Of a stretch of 64,000 bases of DNA, positions 11,752 to 23,767 are shown one piece after another; the first letter of the stretch is position 1; every line of letters starts with the position of its first letter. This DNA is from Basidiobolus heterosporus B8920. Taxonomy: Eukaryota; Basidiobolomycota; Basidiobolomycetes; Basidiobolales; Basidiobolaceae. The stretch covers positions 1-64,000 of the forward strand of contig JNET01029301.1 in assembly GCA_000697455.1 (NCBI GenBank), read 5' to 3'. The notes below the pieces were generated by a model. The model worked only from the letters and a program-made list of their open reading frames with translations, was not told the DNA's origin and searched no databases. Both the position numbers and the translations under genes were made by a program.

Positions 11752-12675
11752 CTAGTTTCTCTTTCTTTTGGCCGCTGCTGCCAACTTATGCTTCTTGGTC
11801 TTGGCCTGTTCAAACTTTCGGACTCTTTTGCTCTCATAACGGAATTTCTTGGGTTTAGGTTTAAGAGGTCTGGCTGGTTTAGCGGTTGGAATGTCCTGCT
11901 TTTGTTCCTAGAGGATTGTTTCCCAAGTCAGCGTTTAAGGTAAAGAGGAGGCAATTTATGAATTCAAATATACCTTTGGTGTCGCAGTTGGTGCAGGTGT
12001 TGGCTCTTCTGTATCTGAATTCATTTCAGTAATTACCGTGACAGTAGTTAAGGTGCTGGGTGTACGGTATTCAGCTTGTGAGTTAGCTTCCTTATTGTTG
12101 TCCTCATTCTCACTTTCCCCATCCTCTAAATCATCCTCTTCCTCCTCTATAAATTCGTATTAGGCACTAATAAGAAGAAAATCGAAAACATTGAGAAACA
12201 TACCAACACCAATCCTAGCGTTGAATTCTCTCAGTTTTTCCTCCGCCAAATCTCTAGCTGCTTGACGTCTCTATAATAGAAAACATATGTTGGAGAGTTG
12301 ATTTAAATCGTAACGTAGTTTCTTTTTTGGGTACCTCTTTTCTCGCTTCAAGTTTTGCTTCGTGAGCCTTGATTTTGGCTATTTCTTGAGCTTTTGCTCT
12401 TCTTTCGAGTTTACGCTTATGAAAACCCGTCAAATAGTCTCTGTGGAATACGAACAAGTTAGGGGATGTTTCCATAGATATGGTGTTTAGCGATTGTAAA
12501 GATCGTCCACTTTTGGGAGTTGTGGAGGATTACTCAAGGAAAAGAAAAGTATCCTGGAAAATCACCTTCTAGAATCTTCGTCGAAAACAATCTCGGGAAT
12601 CTGTTCCTTTCTCTTCTTTCTTTTCTGTGAGTAAATGCGAGCCCCAGCTGTTAACAGGGTGGTGTTATCCGACAT
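11752..12675 (-). CDS. RRP17: NOL12/RRP17-family nucleolar protein
   Basis: Five or so exons on the minus strand. The N-terminal part carries the Nop25/NOL12 signature: basic RKKRKEQIPEIVFDEDSR, then YLTGFHKRKLERRAKAQE. This is followed by a long Lys/Glu/Ala-rich coiled-coil stretch. An acidic segment (EEEEDDLEDGESENED) leads to a basic tail ending KLAAAAKRKRN. Yeast Rrp17 is a nucleolar 5'-3' exonuclease that trims 5.8S and 25S rRNA ends; the role here is inferred from the family. It starts with MSDNTTLLTAGARIY at 12675. Confidence 0.9.
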
Positions 12676-12964
12676 GGTGAAAAGTATGTACTTCTATTTC
12701 CAACAGGTCTCTCAAAAGAAGATGGATTAGAAGAAAAATTGGAAATATTTAGTGGATTCAAATATCGATGAACAGTCTCATCCTGTTGATGATTTTTTTT
12801 AACTCATTTCATTGCAACGAAAAAAAAAGAAAGTCAATTGGTTGAATGCTCAACACAGGTCTAAACACAGGTACCAAACCAAGTAATGGATTTTAGGCAA
12901 ATTCGAGAAGATTTATTCAACAATCAAGTCACACCATTTCATAATTATGTGCGTGTGAAATAAA

Positions 12965-13345
12965 CTATTTGGCCTGCGAAATCTCCTTGATTTTGGCCAT
13001 GACTTGCTTCAGTTCAGTTGAATATTGATCCTGCAAACTGAAGAGTTTCCGCTTCATCTTTTGTGCAGAAGTGGGATGTTTCTTGACCAACATCATGGCC
13101 TGTTCCATTATCTCCTTTGCCACCATTGCTACTTTTGTTGCCGCCTCTGTAGGTGTAAGTTCGCCCGACTGGACCTTATCCTCAATACCATCGATAGGTT
13201 TGATAGCAGATTCATGCAGTTTGCTGACAGCTCCAATCAAATCATATCCATCACCAGTGTGCACACCTCCTTTGGCTAAGACCTGGGTGGCAGTAGCCAG
13301 AGCGGCCATGCCAAGAATGGTGACAGTATTGAGGCGGAAGTACAT
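12965..13345 (-). CDS. Secreted small helical protein, unknown
   Basis: An intronless 126-residue frame. A hydrophobic signal-like N-terminus (VTILGMAALATATQVLA, probable cleavage after ALA) is followed by a mature part predicted to be almost wholly helical and Lys/Glu-rich, without cysteines. It has a TATA box 52 bases upstream and a clear ATG. It weakly recalls hydrophobic-surface-binding or other small secreted helical fungal proteins, but I cannot assign a family. The signal peptide indicates secretion or wall location. Confidence 0.7.
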   Translation of the reverse strand: MYFRLNTVTILGMAALATATQVLAKGGVHTGDGYDLIGAVSKLHESAIKPIDGIEDKVQSGELTPTEAATKVAMVAKEIMEQAMMLVKKHPTSAQKMKRKLFSLQDQYSTELKQVMAKIKEISQAK

Positions 13346-13749
13346 GGCAATGGTAGCGAAGGAGAAAGGACAAAGTTCTAGGTAGATTCATGGGGGTATT
13401 TATACTCAGTTCTATAGTATAGGGCTGAAACGTCTACCAAACATGGAAACAAAAAAAGAAAACTAGATCTTCGATGCAAGATGACAACACTGATACAGCA
13501 TTATCTCATTTGCTATGCAGGTCGAATCGATAATTGATCTTGCATATATGCAGCATCCGATGTGTCGATCATCACACTTTATCTACGTCAGAACCCGGTA
13601 GAAATACAAAGAAGACATTCTGTAACCCAGTAAAGGGTTTACAGAAATAGGAATTGAAGTCTAATTATTACGGTTATATGGTTCCATTTCAGTTCAATTT
13701 CATTCTTTAATAATTAATTGGCAACATGTAGACTGCAAAAATCTCTTCA
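13346..13749. other. Intergenic region
   Basis: Holds the promoter of the secreted-protein gene (TATA at 13397) and the 3' flank of the hydroxyacid dehydrogenase gene. Nothing else was seen. Confidence 0.4.
13397..13404 (-). promoter_or_regulatory. TATA box of the secreted-protein gene
   Basis: TATAAATA on the minus strand, 52 bases before the ATG at 13345. Confidence 0.6.
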
Positions 13750-15159
13750 TTACAATATCGGCTCATTTACTGGGGTTTTGGGTCGACCTTCGACAATAGT
13801 TAGATGGCAATTCTCTAAAGCCAAAAGCTATATAAGATGTCGTTTTAGCTAGTTTTCATCTTGCTGCTTATGTAAGAAACGATGACTTACCTCGATGTTC
13901 TCGAAGGTACCCTTAGTACACGACCCGATATGTGGTAGTAATTGCACCTTCGTATTACGCAACAAACCTGGATGTACCTCGGGCTCATTTTGATATACGT
14001 CTAGTCCAACGGTTTTTAATTTTCCTGAGTCAAGAGCCTCCACCATTGCGTCTTCGTCGACTACAGGGCCGCGAGAAGTGTTGATTAGAATGGTACCATC
14101 CTTCATTTTAGCGAACTCCTTTGCGCCGATTAATTTGGTGGTTGCATTGGATAATGGCACATGGATGGACAGGATATCAACAGTGCTAAGTAGCTCATCG
14201 AAGGGTAAGTAGGTAATGTTACATGCTTTAGCAACTAGAAATACAAATGTTAGTTGATCTGAGAATCAAAGATTGGAATATATAGATGTACCTTCATCTG
14301 GAACAGGATTGCGATTGTTATAGTACAATTCCATTCCGAACGCATGAGCGCGTCGAGCCAAGGCCTAAGGGAATGCATGAGACATATGAAATTCAAAGGG
14401 GCCAGCATATATACGATCACTGACTTTTCCAATTCCACCTAAACCCAATATACCAAGCTTTAGTCTTCTAGAGTCAGTACCCAGGGAAATGTTATCCTTC
14501 CAAGAGCCTGGTATTGATCTACTATTAGAATATCGCTGAATAGTGGTGCTGCCTATACGAAACCACACAATAACCTTGTCTCAACGAATGTTCAGCCTCG
14601 TAGATATTTCTAGTGGTGCTTAGAATTAGAAGCATGGCTATATCAGCAGTTGCATCATCACCAACTCCAGGTGTGTTAGATACCCAGATTCCTGTAACAA
14701 CGATGATTAGAAACTGCCGTGACTTGTGGTCTATAGAGTCTACTTTACCTTTATTGGTTGCATGCTCTACATCTACCGCATCGTACCCTGCGCCAGTACT
14801 AGAAATGATTTTTAATGCAGGACCAAATAGATCGATCACTTGGGTATTGAATCGGCCGCAAGCCTAGATAAAGCCATTTAACTTACGGGAACTATAAGAG
14901 TTGACCAAAGACATACCAATTTAAAGGCCCATGATAGGACTACTCCCGCACAGTCACCATATTCTCCCTCCTTGAGTTGCCTCAGAAATTCCTGTCGATT
15001 ACGAGGGAGGGTTACCTATAGATTTTGTTAGCACTACAAGTAGAAAGGGATGGATGATCTCAAGACTACCATTATGTCATAGTTGTGTTTACTACGTAAC
15101 TCCTCAGCATAGCCTTGAGCAAACTCTATTTCTCCGAGAAACAAAATTCTATTCGACAT
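13750..15159 (-). CDS. D-isomer-specific 2-hydroxyacid dehydrogenase (glyoxylate/hydroxypyruvate reductase-like)
   Basis: A multi-exon gene starting MSNRILFLGEIEFAQGYAEE. The NAD(P)-binding motif is LGILGLGGIGK. Catalytic Arg sits in NTSRGPVVDE, catalytic Glu in YQNEPEVHPGLL, and catalytic His in PHIGSCTKGTFENIE. The last exon gives LLALENCHLTIVEGRPKTP and stops at 13750. An earlier in-frame stop at 13849 is avoided by a 64-base intron with normal ends. The family reduces glyoxylate, hydroxypyruvate or related 2-oxoacids. Dipeptides after the Rossmann motif resemble the GOR1/GRHPR branch; exact substrate unknown. Confidence 0.92.
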
Positions 15160-15237
15160 GTTAAAGGTAGGAGTACTCAAGTCCAAGGCATCCAAGTGGC
15201 AAGTCCCAAGTTTTTATCTAGAAATTTTAGAAACGAG

Positions 15238-15615
15238 ATGCTCAATACACCCAGTATCTTCACAATATTCTTGCATGATGAAACCAAAATGAAACGCATT
15301 TTGGAGGAGTCAGTAATAGCAATCAGAGCAAAGGTAGTGGTCCGCACAGTTGATAGGTATGGATTGAATCCAAATATTCTCGGTATGCACGAGGCCAGTG
15401 CCACGCAGCTCATTAAGGTTTTCACCATGTTACCGGTGGCCGCCTTTGTTGAGTTACTTGACGGAATGTTACTTGAAACATCCATTGAATATTCTGTTAC
15501 TCCCGCACATGATAAATTCCCTATTTTTCATCAACTAGCAATAACTTCAAGCGAGGTTGGTTCAAAAGTGAATAGGGAGCAAAAGAAGCATTTGTTTTTG
15601 GATACAACGAGGTAG
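15238..15615 (+). CDS. Possible hypothetical protein (weak)
   Basis: An ATG-started frame of 125 codons (MLNTPSIFTIFLHDETK...) that I cannot assign to any family. A minus-strand frame (15177-15485) of similar length overlaps it. No intron or TATA box helps to decide. It may be non-coding promoter DNA of the neighbouring dehydrogenase gene. Confidence 0.2.
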   Translation: MLNTPSIFTIFLHDETKMKRILEESVIAIRAKVVVRTVDRYGLNPNILGMHEASATQLIKVFTMLPVAAFVELLDGMLLETSIEYSVTPAHDKFPIFHQLAITSSEVGSKVNREQKKHLFLDTTR

Positions 15616-15925
15616 TGGTAGCGGTGCAAATACAGCTGAACGTATGGAAACATAGGGTTGACGCAGTCACTCGTGAAATCGAAATTAAAGAATAGTACCC
15701 TTCTGAAACCAAACAGAAAATGTGTTTATAGGGTGGACAGCAAAATGCATAACCACTTGGGTACACATGTTTGACAACTCAAGATTAACCTCCCCTTATT
15801 TTCTTGATCACCATACGGAACAATCGAAATCAGCCAATGCTCACCACGCCATTTTTCGTAACTTTATTGTCTTCAAGTTGAACTCTGACTCTTTGTCTCC
15901 TTACAACTAACCATACGAATTACGC

Positions 15926-15967
15926 GTAGTGCGTTACCCGTAGTGCGCTATCTGTAGTGCGTGAGGT
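15926..15967. repeat. 14-bp imperfect tandem repeat, 3 units
   Basis: Units start at 15926, 15940 and 15954. Each begins with GTAGTGCG and then diverges. Confidence 0.85.
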
Positions 15968-16123
15968 AAGAGAATTTTATTCTATTATATGGAGTGATAT
16001 TTAACTATTTGAACAAGTCACGAGAGGAGGCGATGTTAATGGCAAAAAGGAATAAACCAAAGTCGACCTAGGTAAGAGGGAGTGGGATATCTAGCGTAAA
16101 CATTTCTTAAGGTTAGGCAAGGA

Positions 16124-19031
16124 TCATTCGCTTTCGGAACCCTCCAAGTCGATCTCTGGAATCTCCTCATCCTCTGAATCCCCCTCTACTGGCTTTGGAA
16201 TGGATAGGGCTGGCTGTAGTCGCTTGGTTGGCTGCTCTGGTTCTTCTGATGAGGGACGTTTCATCGATCTGGGTGGTGTAGGCTGTTTCTGAGAGAATCA
16301 AATTGTCAATGAACCATCCAATAACATCAGATAAAGTACGTGCTGAGCTTTACTTTGTTTACCATAACAGAGGCCACCGAGGCGGAAGGTTTGGTTGATT
16401 GATTCACGGTTGTTTGAACAACGGATGCCTGTTTTGACGAAGGTTGCTGATCTACGGTTTCATCTTCAAACGAAACTGATGACATCTCCATCTCGGCTGA
16501 GATAGGCTCCGATATAGCGGGCTCAGCCTTGGTTTGTGCGAATTCGACAAAGCTGCTCTGACCAAATTCAGTAACTGTTGATGTTTGATCAACTGACATT
16601 TGTAACGAGCCATTGGACTTGTCATCCTTAGGTAAGCTCTTCTGGGTTGGAGGCAACCGAGGGTGTATAATAAGATCACACAGTAGAACCGCATTTGAAC
16701 AGAAAGTACGAATCTAAATTACAACGAGCTTAGTGGATTGCCTCGATACTACGAAAGTGAAATGACCTACCAAATGGCTGCTATCGTTCAAACCATAGTT
16801 GAAAAGCTTAAGTGCATAAGGCAAGATCGAGGGAATTTGCTGGGCTGGAGATATGACTACACTTAGAAGGCAGTCGTACAGAGAATACTTGAATTTCTCG
16901 AGATTATCGCTCGCAACATCCAATGGCTGTTGAGTCAAAGTCAGGATGTGAGAAATCAAAGTAGACTCAATTGTGGTACGTAGTTGAGGCGCAATTGATG
17001 ATCCGGAGGAGGTGACGACTGCCTTCAAAGCTACAAGAAAAGGTCAACATTTTCAAGGAATCATCGAAGTTAAAAGAACTAGCCTACTTTTCAAAGCAGC
17101 ATGTTGCAGTGCGGAAGAAGGAACAATCACCTTGTATTGAGTGTTCAGAGCGTCCGAATTAGTAACATTAGCCTTGCGTCTCTTGGGTTGTTTCTACAAT
17201 CAGAAGACTATCAATGAATGCCGCTGGTACCAATGAGCCTGCCGACCAACATTACCTTACTGGTGTTATTCTCATTCTTGTTCAAAATATCTTCAGCCCT
17301 CAATTCAATGGCTTGAATATCGTTCAGGATAGTCTTGATGATCGATGAGTCTACAAGGGAGGAGAAACCGAACCCAAAAGTCTCGATACAGATAGTAGCC
17401 AATCCATATGCTGAAATCCGAACAAATCTGTGGTTGCAAGTCATTAGAAGCAGCTCTCATGCCACCATACCATACATCCCCACTTACTCTTTTCCTTTGT
17501 GTTGGTTGAGCGATTTGAGAACAATGCTCGATAAAGCGTTGGAGTAGCAAAGTAAATGATCACCCACACTATTGTTGGAGATAAAGTTGAATAATCTTGT
17601 TGAGTAAATATGCTTCTGTCCAAATTCTTACGCAGTGATGAGTCTCTCCAAAGAAGAAGTGGCAGCCACGTGTAAGCTGGGCATGCCGGCCATTAGAGCA
17701 TGGAACTCGCTCCTATCTTTGTCTTCACTCATCTAAACCAAACAAAGTAAGCAGGTGATTGGAAACAAGTCAGATCAGCACTAGGTGACTTACAACTGAG
17801 CTATCAGACACATTGTAGATTCTACAAAACAAATCAACCAAAGAACCCACAGGAATGCTGACGGGTCTTTCGGCCTTACAGCTGTTGTACAGCAGAGTCA
17901 ATAAATGGAGAAAGAAATGGCAAGATTATATACAATTACCTCAATGAGGCGCCTAACGAACATAGCAAGGCCTTGACTCTATTGAACAACATGGGAAACT
18001 TCTTTACGTAATCAGAGGGTGGTTCAGCAAGATCATAACTAAGCATATTGTCCTTCTTCTGATAATCTACAATCAAGGAATGAACATCAACGGTCAAATC
18101 CTCATTACGATTTATAGAAATTCTCTTGATCTCACCTTCTTCTACACTATCAAAAAGAAGATCCAGAGCATGGTGGATAGAGCCTATCAATCGAACATTT
18201 GTGGCTCTCCAAGCGTCTACAGAATTGACCTTTCCACTAGCATTATGAAGCGAGACTAGACAAGCACTGGCAGATGCAACAATGTCGCTTTGGCTATCGA
18301 TACTACCATCCAAGTATCTCAGGCATAGGTTTTGGGTTTTGTCAATGGATGGTTTGAATATAGAAGGAAAAGTCTCTACTGAGATGCGAAGTGTGCGGAG
18401 AATACAAGGCTGCGAAAGATTAGAATTGGTCCTATAAATTAAAGTGGATGAAGATATCCTAAAATTCGTATACTAACAAGCAATTCTTGATTTTCCGAAA
18501 GACTGAGTAAACATCCGTTAAAGCGGGGTAAAAATGCCGTAGTAACTTCACGTTGAAATTCGGGTTTACGAGCTGTACGTTGAAACAGTTCAGAGAGGGT
18601 GTTGATGATGCTCTCCAGCACGGGCGTAGGCTCAGCTCTCTAAAGATAGTAGGTTTAAACAATACCGTACCAAAAGCTAAAGGAAAATTGAAGGTACTAA
18701 CCATTAGAGAGGATAGCAAAGTAGATACCCAGTGAGTAACATTTTGATTATAAATCTCGTTATTATCCAAACTAATCTTGACAAACGAAACTCCGGCCCA
18801 TCTGGCACTAGCAATTTTAGATTGCAAAAGAGAAGTAACGCGAGTTTCCCACTTATGAATTGCCTCGTCTAATTCGGCATTTCTATCGTTTTGAAGCAAT
18901 CCGTGGTAGACTATAGTTTCCAGAACATATGGTACGTGAGTACCGACAGTGGTCTCCGTTGACAAGTAATGATTTATCAAGGACGTAAGAAGTTTAGCAT
19001 GCTCGACAAGTATACGTTCCGAGTTCGACAT
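16124..19031 (-). CDS. RIX1: Rix1/Ipi2 (PELP1-like) pre-60S processing factor
   Basis: A long gene of many short exons. The first exon holds the conserved Rix1 N-terminal region: LLQSKIASARWAGVSFVKIS, with helical HEAT-like repeats continuing through the middle exons. The C-terminus is low in complexity, Ser/Thr/Gln-rich, and ends in an acidic tail (EGDSEDEEIPEIDLEGSESE). The Rix1-Ipi1-Ipi3 complex recruits Rea1/Mdn1 to pre-60S particles and aids ITS2 removal in the nucleus. The acidic tail also resembles animal PELP1. Middle exon borders were not all resolved. Confidence 0.85.
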
Positions 19032-19547
19032 GATTCTGATGCTCTATTGTCACGTTACGAGACTCTAACACACTGCACCTTTCCTGTATATTGACTTTGA
19101 TTGAATCATAATCCTCGAACGGTATTTTTTTTAACAAACTTTTTTTCTCATTTTTTGCTAAAGCTGTTCGGAACATACTATTCAAGGACATATATGCAGT
19201 CACAATTGATTGAGCAAGTTAAGATAGAAAACACGTGGAATATGCATAAAATAGGCATAAAATAGGCATAAAATAGGCATAAAATAGGCACAAAAGAGAT
19301 ATCTATAGATCACTAAATGGTTAGGTAGATGTCAAATTTAAACGGGACATTGGTCAACAACAGCCAACTACGTCCACAATTGCATTTATCCATGAAAACT
19401 GTCACAAACTGAAAGTTCGTCAGCATTTTGATCAAGATTAGATAGAATCGCACTGGTAGTTCTATTTCTATATTATCCGATTTATCAGTCAGACCTCATT
19501 TTTTATTAGATACAACTCTATGTTCAGGTGTTTTAATAGACAATAGT
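19032..19547. other. Divergent promoter region RIX1/VPS9
   Basis: Contains the 11-bp tandem array at 19244. No other feature was seen. Confidence 0.45.
19244..19298. repeat. 11-bp tandem repeat, 4 perfect units plus 1 degenerate
   Basis: Unit GCATAAAATAG at 19244-19287, followed by the diverged unit GCACAAAAGAG. Confidence 0.95.
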
Positions 19548-21917
19548 ATGACTTCAAGTATACAACCAGAGAACCTTGAGGATAACGGCGTAGCAGCTGA
19601 ATTGGAAGAAAAGCTTCACTTGGACACATCCCAAGAGGTCGAAACTTCAAAAGGGACCGATGACTCCGATAGGGTCTGTGAAGCCCTTAATCAGTTAGTA
19701 CGTTCACCTCCTATTTAAAGAAACCGACATTTATTCTCTACCTTTCTCAGGAATAGTCAACCGGTGACGCCTAAAATATGTATAGATTCCTCCAGTGTCT
19801 TTCCTGACATTCCTGAAGATTTTGGTCAGCAAAAACCTACCTCATCTGGCTCTAATCAGAAAGTGAGAAACGACCTAGTAGCAGAATTTGACCCACTCAA
19901 TAACATCTCAAGCAGTAACAACCCTTTTTCTACTTGTTTTAAATAATGCTTTGTTCTCAACATCTCACCTCACCAGAACAGCCAACGATTCAGACTAGTT
20001 CGAACGAGCTAGAGAGCGATGTACCTGAGGAATTGTCTCAAGAGCAAGGAAGCAAAGCAAAAAGTAAGTCGAATGCTTCCAAAAAAAGAATCCGTGGGGA
20101 AAGTCTGCAAAAGTCAATCTCCTTTGGCGGTACTCCTAGTTCAACCACCAATATTAAGAGCGAGAAGGCACCCAACACACCAGAAAGCCAAGAGAGTACC
20201 CAAAAAACTGATCAATTTGAGTATCATCATTTTTTGGATCAGATTCGGCATAGAAGTGCTGTACCTGTTGCACGCAGTTTAAAAAGGTTATTACTATTCT
20301 CTTTGGTCCAACTGTGACAGAATACTGATATTTCGATAGATTTTTGAGTGGGTTTCAACGTAAGCCGTACACCGTTAACGAGCAAATTCAAGCAATTCAT
20401 GGCTTCTTAAACGTAAGCGTGTTCTTCTTACCAAATGAGGATGTCCCGTTAAATCTCCATTTCTTGTAGGATATTGCTTATGACATGCGTAACTGTGAGG
20501 TCTGGAGCAGATGTTCAGAGGCTGATTTTGAAAATGCTCTGGAAGGAATGGAAAAATTAATCATGAATAAGCTCTACAAATAGTATATATTCAATTGTAC
20601 TCATCGTCACTGCAAACTTTTACTTACTGCCGCTTCAATGTTGTGCAATTATCAGCACCTTTTGCCCACTAACTGCCGATGATATGGAGAAGGACGATAT
20701 CCTCAACCAGAAAATCCAATTGTATCGCTGGATAAAAGAAGAGCATTTGGATATTCCTGTTAATCAACACAACGAATCCTTTCTGGGTTTTGCTCAGGCC
20801 GGTACGTTTATTTCCTCCAAACATTGTTCTTTTGCGACATTCTAAACCACATTTCTCTAAGAACTCGCGAAGATAAACACATACAAAGCACCTCGTGACA
20901 AGCTCATTTGCATCTTGAATTGCTGCATTGTGATCTTTGATATCCTTTTCACTCTCTCCACGTATACAGTTATCTTTTGTCGTCAAAAAATCTATCCTTA
21001 ACGCCAATTCACGTTTTTTGAAGCATGTTGATGCTGAAGCAGGCGCAGATAAATTTCTTCCAATCCTCATCTTTGTGGTGTTACGCACTAATCCAGAACG
21101 ACTTGTGTCCAATGTCCAGTGAGTAGCAGCATCGTGCCTTTAGTTCTGTCGGAACTAACACTGACTTAACCTAGGTATATATCGCGATTCAGACGGCCAG
21201 AGAAGCTCCACGCAGAGTCGGAATACTATTTAACAAACTTGGTAAGTGGTTTCTGGCCGTTCAGTCCCATTTCGGATCATTCTTCCCTAATAGTACTTTA
21301 TGATTAGATGGGAGCAATCTCTTTCATTGAGAATATGGACTATAAGCAGTTATCTATTTCCGAAGATGAATTCAACAAGTAAGCGAGAGACCGATTTCCG
21401 TCACTGAGTTGGATGTTAATGAGTATTTATTAGAAATATCGACAAAGCAGTTGAGGAGATTGCACGTAAGCAAACTTCCTCTGAACCTATGGCTAGATCT
21501 CACAGTGCTGATTGCACACTCCGCCCTAGTCAGTCAGAACAGAACTATCTTCATCCGCAAACTAGAGAATCTGTTGGCTCAGACATTGGGTCAGATTTTG
21601 ATGATGAATATGAGCAAACTCATAAGCAATCCACCAACACTGGAAACCACAGAACTCAACTACACCCTAATCCTCCCGCCAACTCAGCATATCCAGGTGC
21701 TCGAAGCCAAATACAAAGACAACATGACGCCATGATGCAAGAACAACAATTCCAAGAATATAATCAAGCACTCTCTACGCTCAAAGACATGTTTCCTAAC
21801 ATTGAAGCAGACATATGCGAACTAATACTGCAAGCTAATCAAGGACAGCTACAACCATCTATCGAAGCATTACTCGACATCTCCAACTCAATAATCCCCG
21901 AGAATAATCAAGTTTAG
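19548..21917 (+). CDS. VPS9: Vps9-type Rab5/Ypt51 guanine nucleotide exchange factor with CUE domain
   Basis: About nine exons. A Ser/Thr-rich disordered N-terminus precedes the helical bundle (FEYHHFLDQIRHRSAVPVAR) and the VPS9 domain: LGFAQAELAKINTYKAPRDK, LICILNCCIVIFD, LPILIFVVLRTNPERLVSNV and YYLTNLMGAISFIENM. The C-terminal CUE domain (ALSTLKDMFPNIEADICELI, last 60 residues) binds ubiquitin. The protein activates Rab5-type GTPases in endosome/vacuole traffic. A frame-preserving intron starting GTAACAACC (about 19916) is needed, because the alternative donor creates a stop at the joint. Confidence 0.94.
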
Positions 21918-22216
21918 TCCACTCGCAATCATCTATGTAACATTATTGTGTCTCAACAAAAACTCACATCAGGTCTACTATTTTTGAGTCGTATTCCATA
22001 GAAATGCTTTCTGTAATCAAAGTGTAACACCGATTCGTATGTTCCGATGTGGAAGTTAAAATATATTAATCATATCAATGAGAGTTGAGCCACAGTCTTG
22101 TATTTATCTTGGTAGACAAATATATATACAAACAGATAGTTATTCTAGCTAGTCGGCCGAATGGTAGGTCTATGGCTAATAGAATGTATACAGTTAGTGT
22201 TGCTCTCGTAAAGTAG

Positions 22217-23406
22217 TTACGAGTTGAAAGTTACCCTGCGACGTGACTTCTTTGGATCATCCAGACCTGGAGGTTTTGGACGAGCACCTAAGCCAAGCAA
22301 ATTCGGTCGAGCTGCAAAGTCAACTGGTTTCAACAATCTAGGGTGATTTTGGTTAGACTTAAGGTTATACTGTTGTTTGTAGTTGAGTTGATTTTATGTA
22401 CCCATTTTTTCGTGATTTGCCGATTCCCTGGCCGTCTTTCCAGCCCATCCCACGAAGCAAAGCGGCTCCAAATTCTTCTACTGGAACTTCCTCGTATTCT
22501 TCAAGTGTGCACTAGAGGTGAGAATACATTAGCAATTAATAACAGATTTGAAAATAAATACGATTACTTTAGGTATATCAACTTTACCTCTCTAGGCCTA
22601 GACTCCACGTCTTGTTTAAATAGTTCTCCTTCAGTTAAGATTTCGTTAGATCCTACTGCTGGCAACACTTTCTTTTGTAAAGAACTGGCTTCATCTTCCG
22701 AAGAAGCTCCTAAATACACGGAATTAGCCAACCGTTAGATCAGTCTCGAGTTAAATCACCCAGTATTACTTACCTTTGGTTAGTTCTTTAATAGCCTGAT
22801 TAGTTAAATCTTCTTCGGAATTAACTGTTATAGTAACTGTTTCCTCAGTGATTGTGGACTTAGTTTCTACAACCTCTTTTGAGGTGCTTTGATCGGCAGC
22901 GTTTGTAGTGGATTCAGTTTTGGTATCCTCTTTTACGGTTTTCGTTTGAATCTGTAGACCGTAAGTGAGCGGTTTATTGTTCAAGATCGTAGCCTCCACA
23001 GCATCAGTATTGGTTGGCTCTTTTTCTGGAACATAGTGAGCCTTTTTCCTACTCCGCCTAAAATCGTCATTCTTCAAGCTTGGAATGACTAAAGGTCCAG
23101 TATTCTTGGGATTTAGACTAGCTCAAAAGGAGAGAGAATTAGAGATAGTGATATTTTTCAAGATGTTCCTTTTTATCCAACTAACCTTGTAATTTCATTT
23201 TCTTCGAGGCCGGTTACATATTCGATTTCGTTTTCCTCTTCTCTTTCACGTTTACTACTTTCTTCACCAAACGCGCTTTTTTTTATTATCTCTGTTGGTT
23301 TGGGTTTTGGTTTATTTTTGGGCTTTAAAGAGAAACTGAACTTCCCAGGTGCCGGGTTGGTAGTACTTGTTTGACTTCCCTTACCCTTAAGTTGAAATTT
23401 GGACAT
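22217..23406 (-). CDS. SPP2: Spp2/GPKOW G-patch splicing factor
   Basis: Multi-exon gene starting MSKFQLKGKGSQTSTTNPAP. A basic, Lys/Pro-rich N-terminus and a Thr/Glu-rich middle precede the G-patch core EEVPVEEFGAALLRGMGWK. The C-terminal signature KPVDFAARPNLLGLGARPKP follows. Spp2 binds the DExH ATPase Prp2 and couples it to spliceosome activation. No KOW domain follows the G-patch, so it resembles yeast Spp2 rather than longer animal GPKOW. It diverges from the reductase gene at 23768. Confidence 0.93.
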
Positions 23407-23767
23407 AACAAAAAGTAGAAAGGGAGATACCTGTCGAACTTGATTGAAATCGTTATTATTAACCTATAATTTCATTTTGAATCATCTACCTAGTATTCAC
23501 CATATTTATATTAGTAATAGTTGCGCCTTGTGATTTCAGTTTACTACGGAGTTTCTTAATCAAGTAGGAGGTAGGGTACAGGAAAATCGTTTATGGAGCA
23601 TATAAATTGATCTGGATTTTGTAGCACAGAAAGAAAATCACAAGGATTTATTGGCTCAAAACCATGATTCGACTGCTGTGTGCTATATTGCTCGAGAGAA
23701 GGGTGACTAAATATAAATACTCCTGCATCTAAGGTGGTTCGTTACTCGAACTTTTTTCAAATTAGTG
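23407..23767. other. Divergent promoter region SPP2/ARH1
   Basis: AT-rich 361-base spacer between two divergent genes. No gene or repeat was recognised. Confidence 0.4.

Larger units (their letters stand above)
15160..16123. other. Intergenic region with a weak open frame and a 14-bp repeat
   Basis: Promoter flank of the hydroxyacid dehydrogenase. It contains an unassigned ATG-started frame (15238-15615, plus strand) and a 3-unit tandem array at 15926. No recognisable gene was found. Confidence 0.45.
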
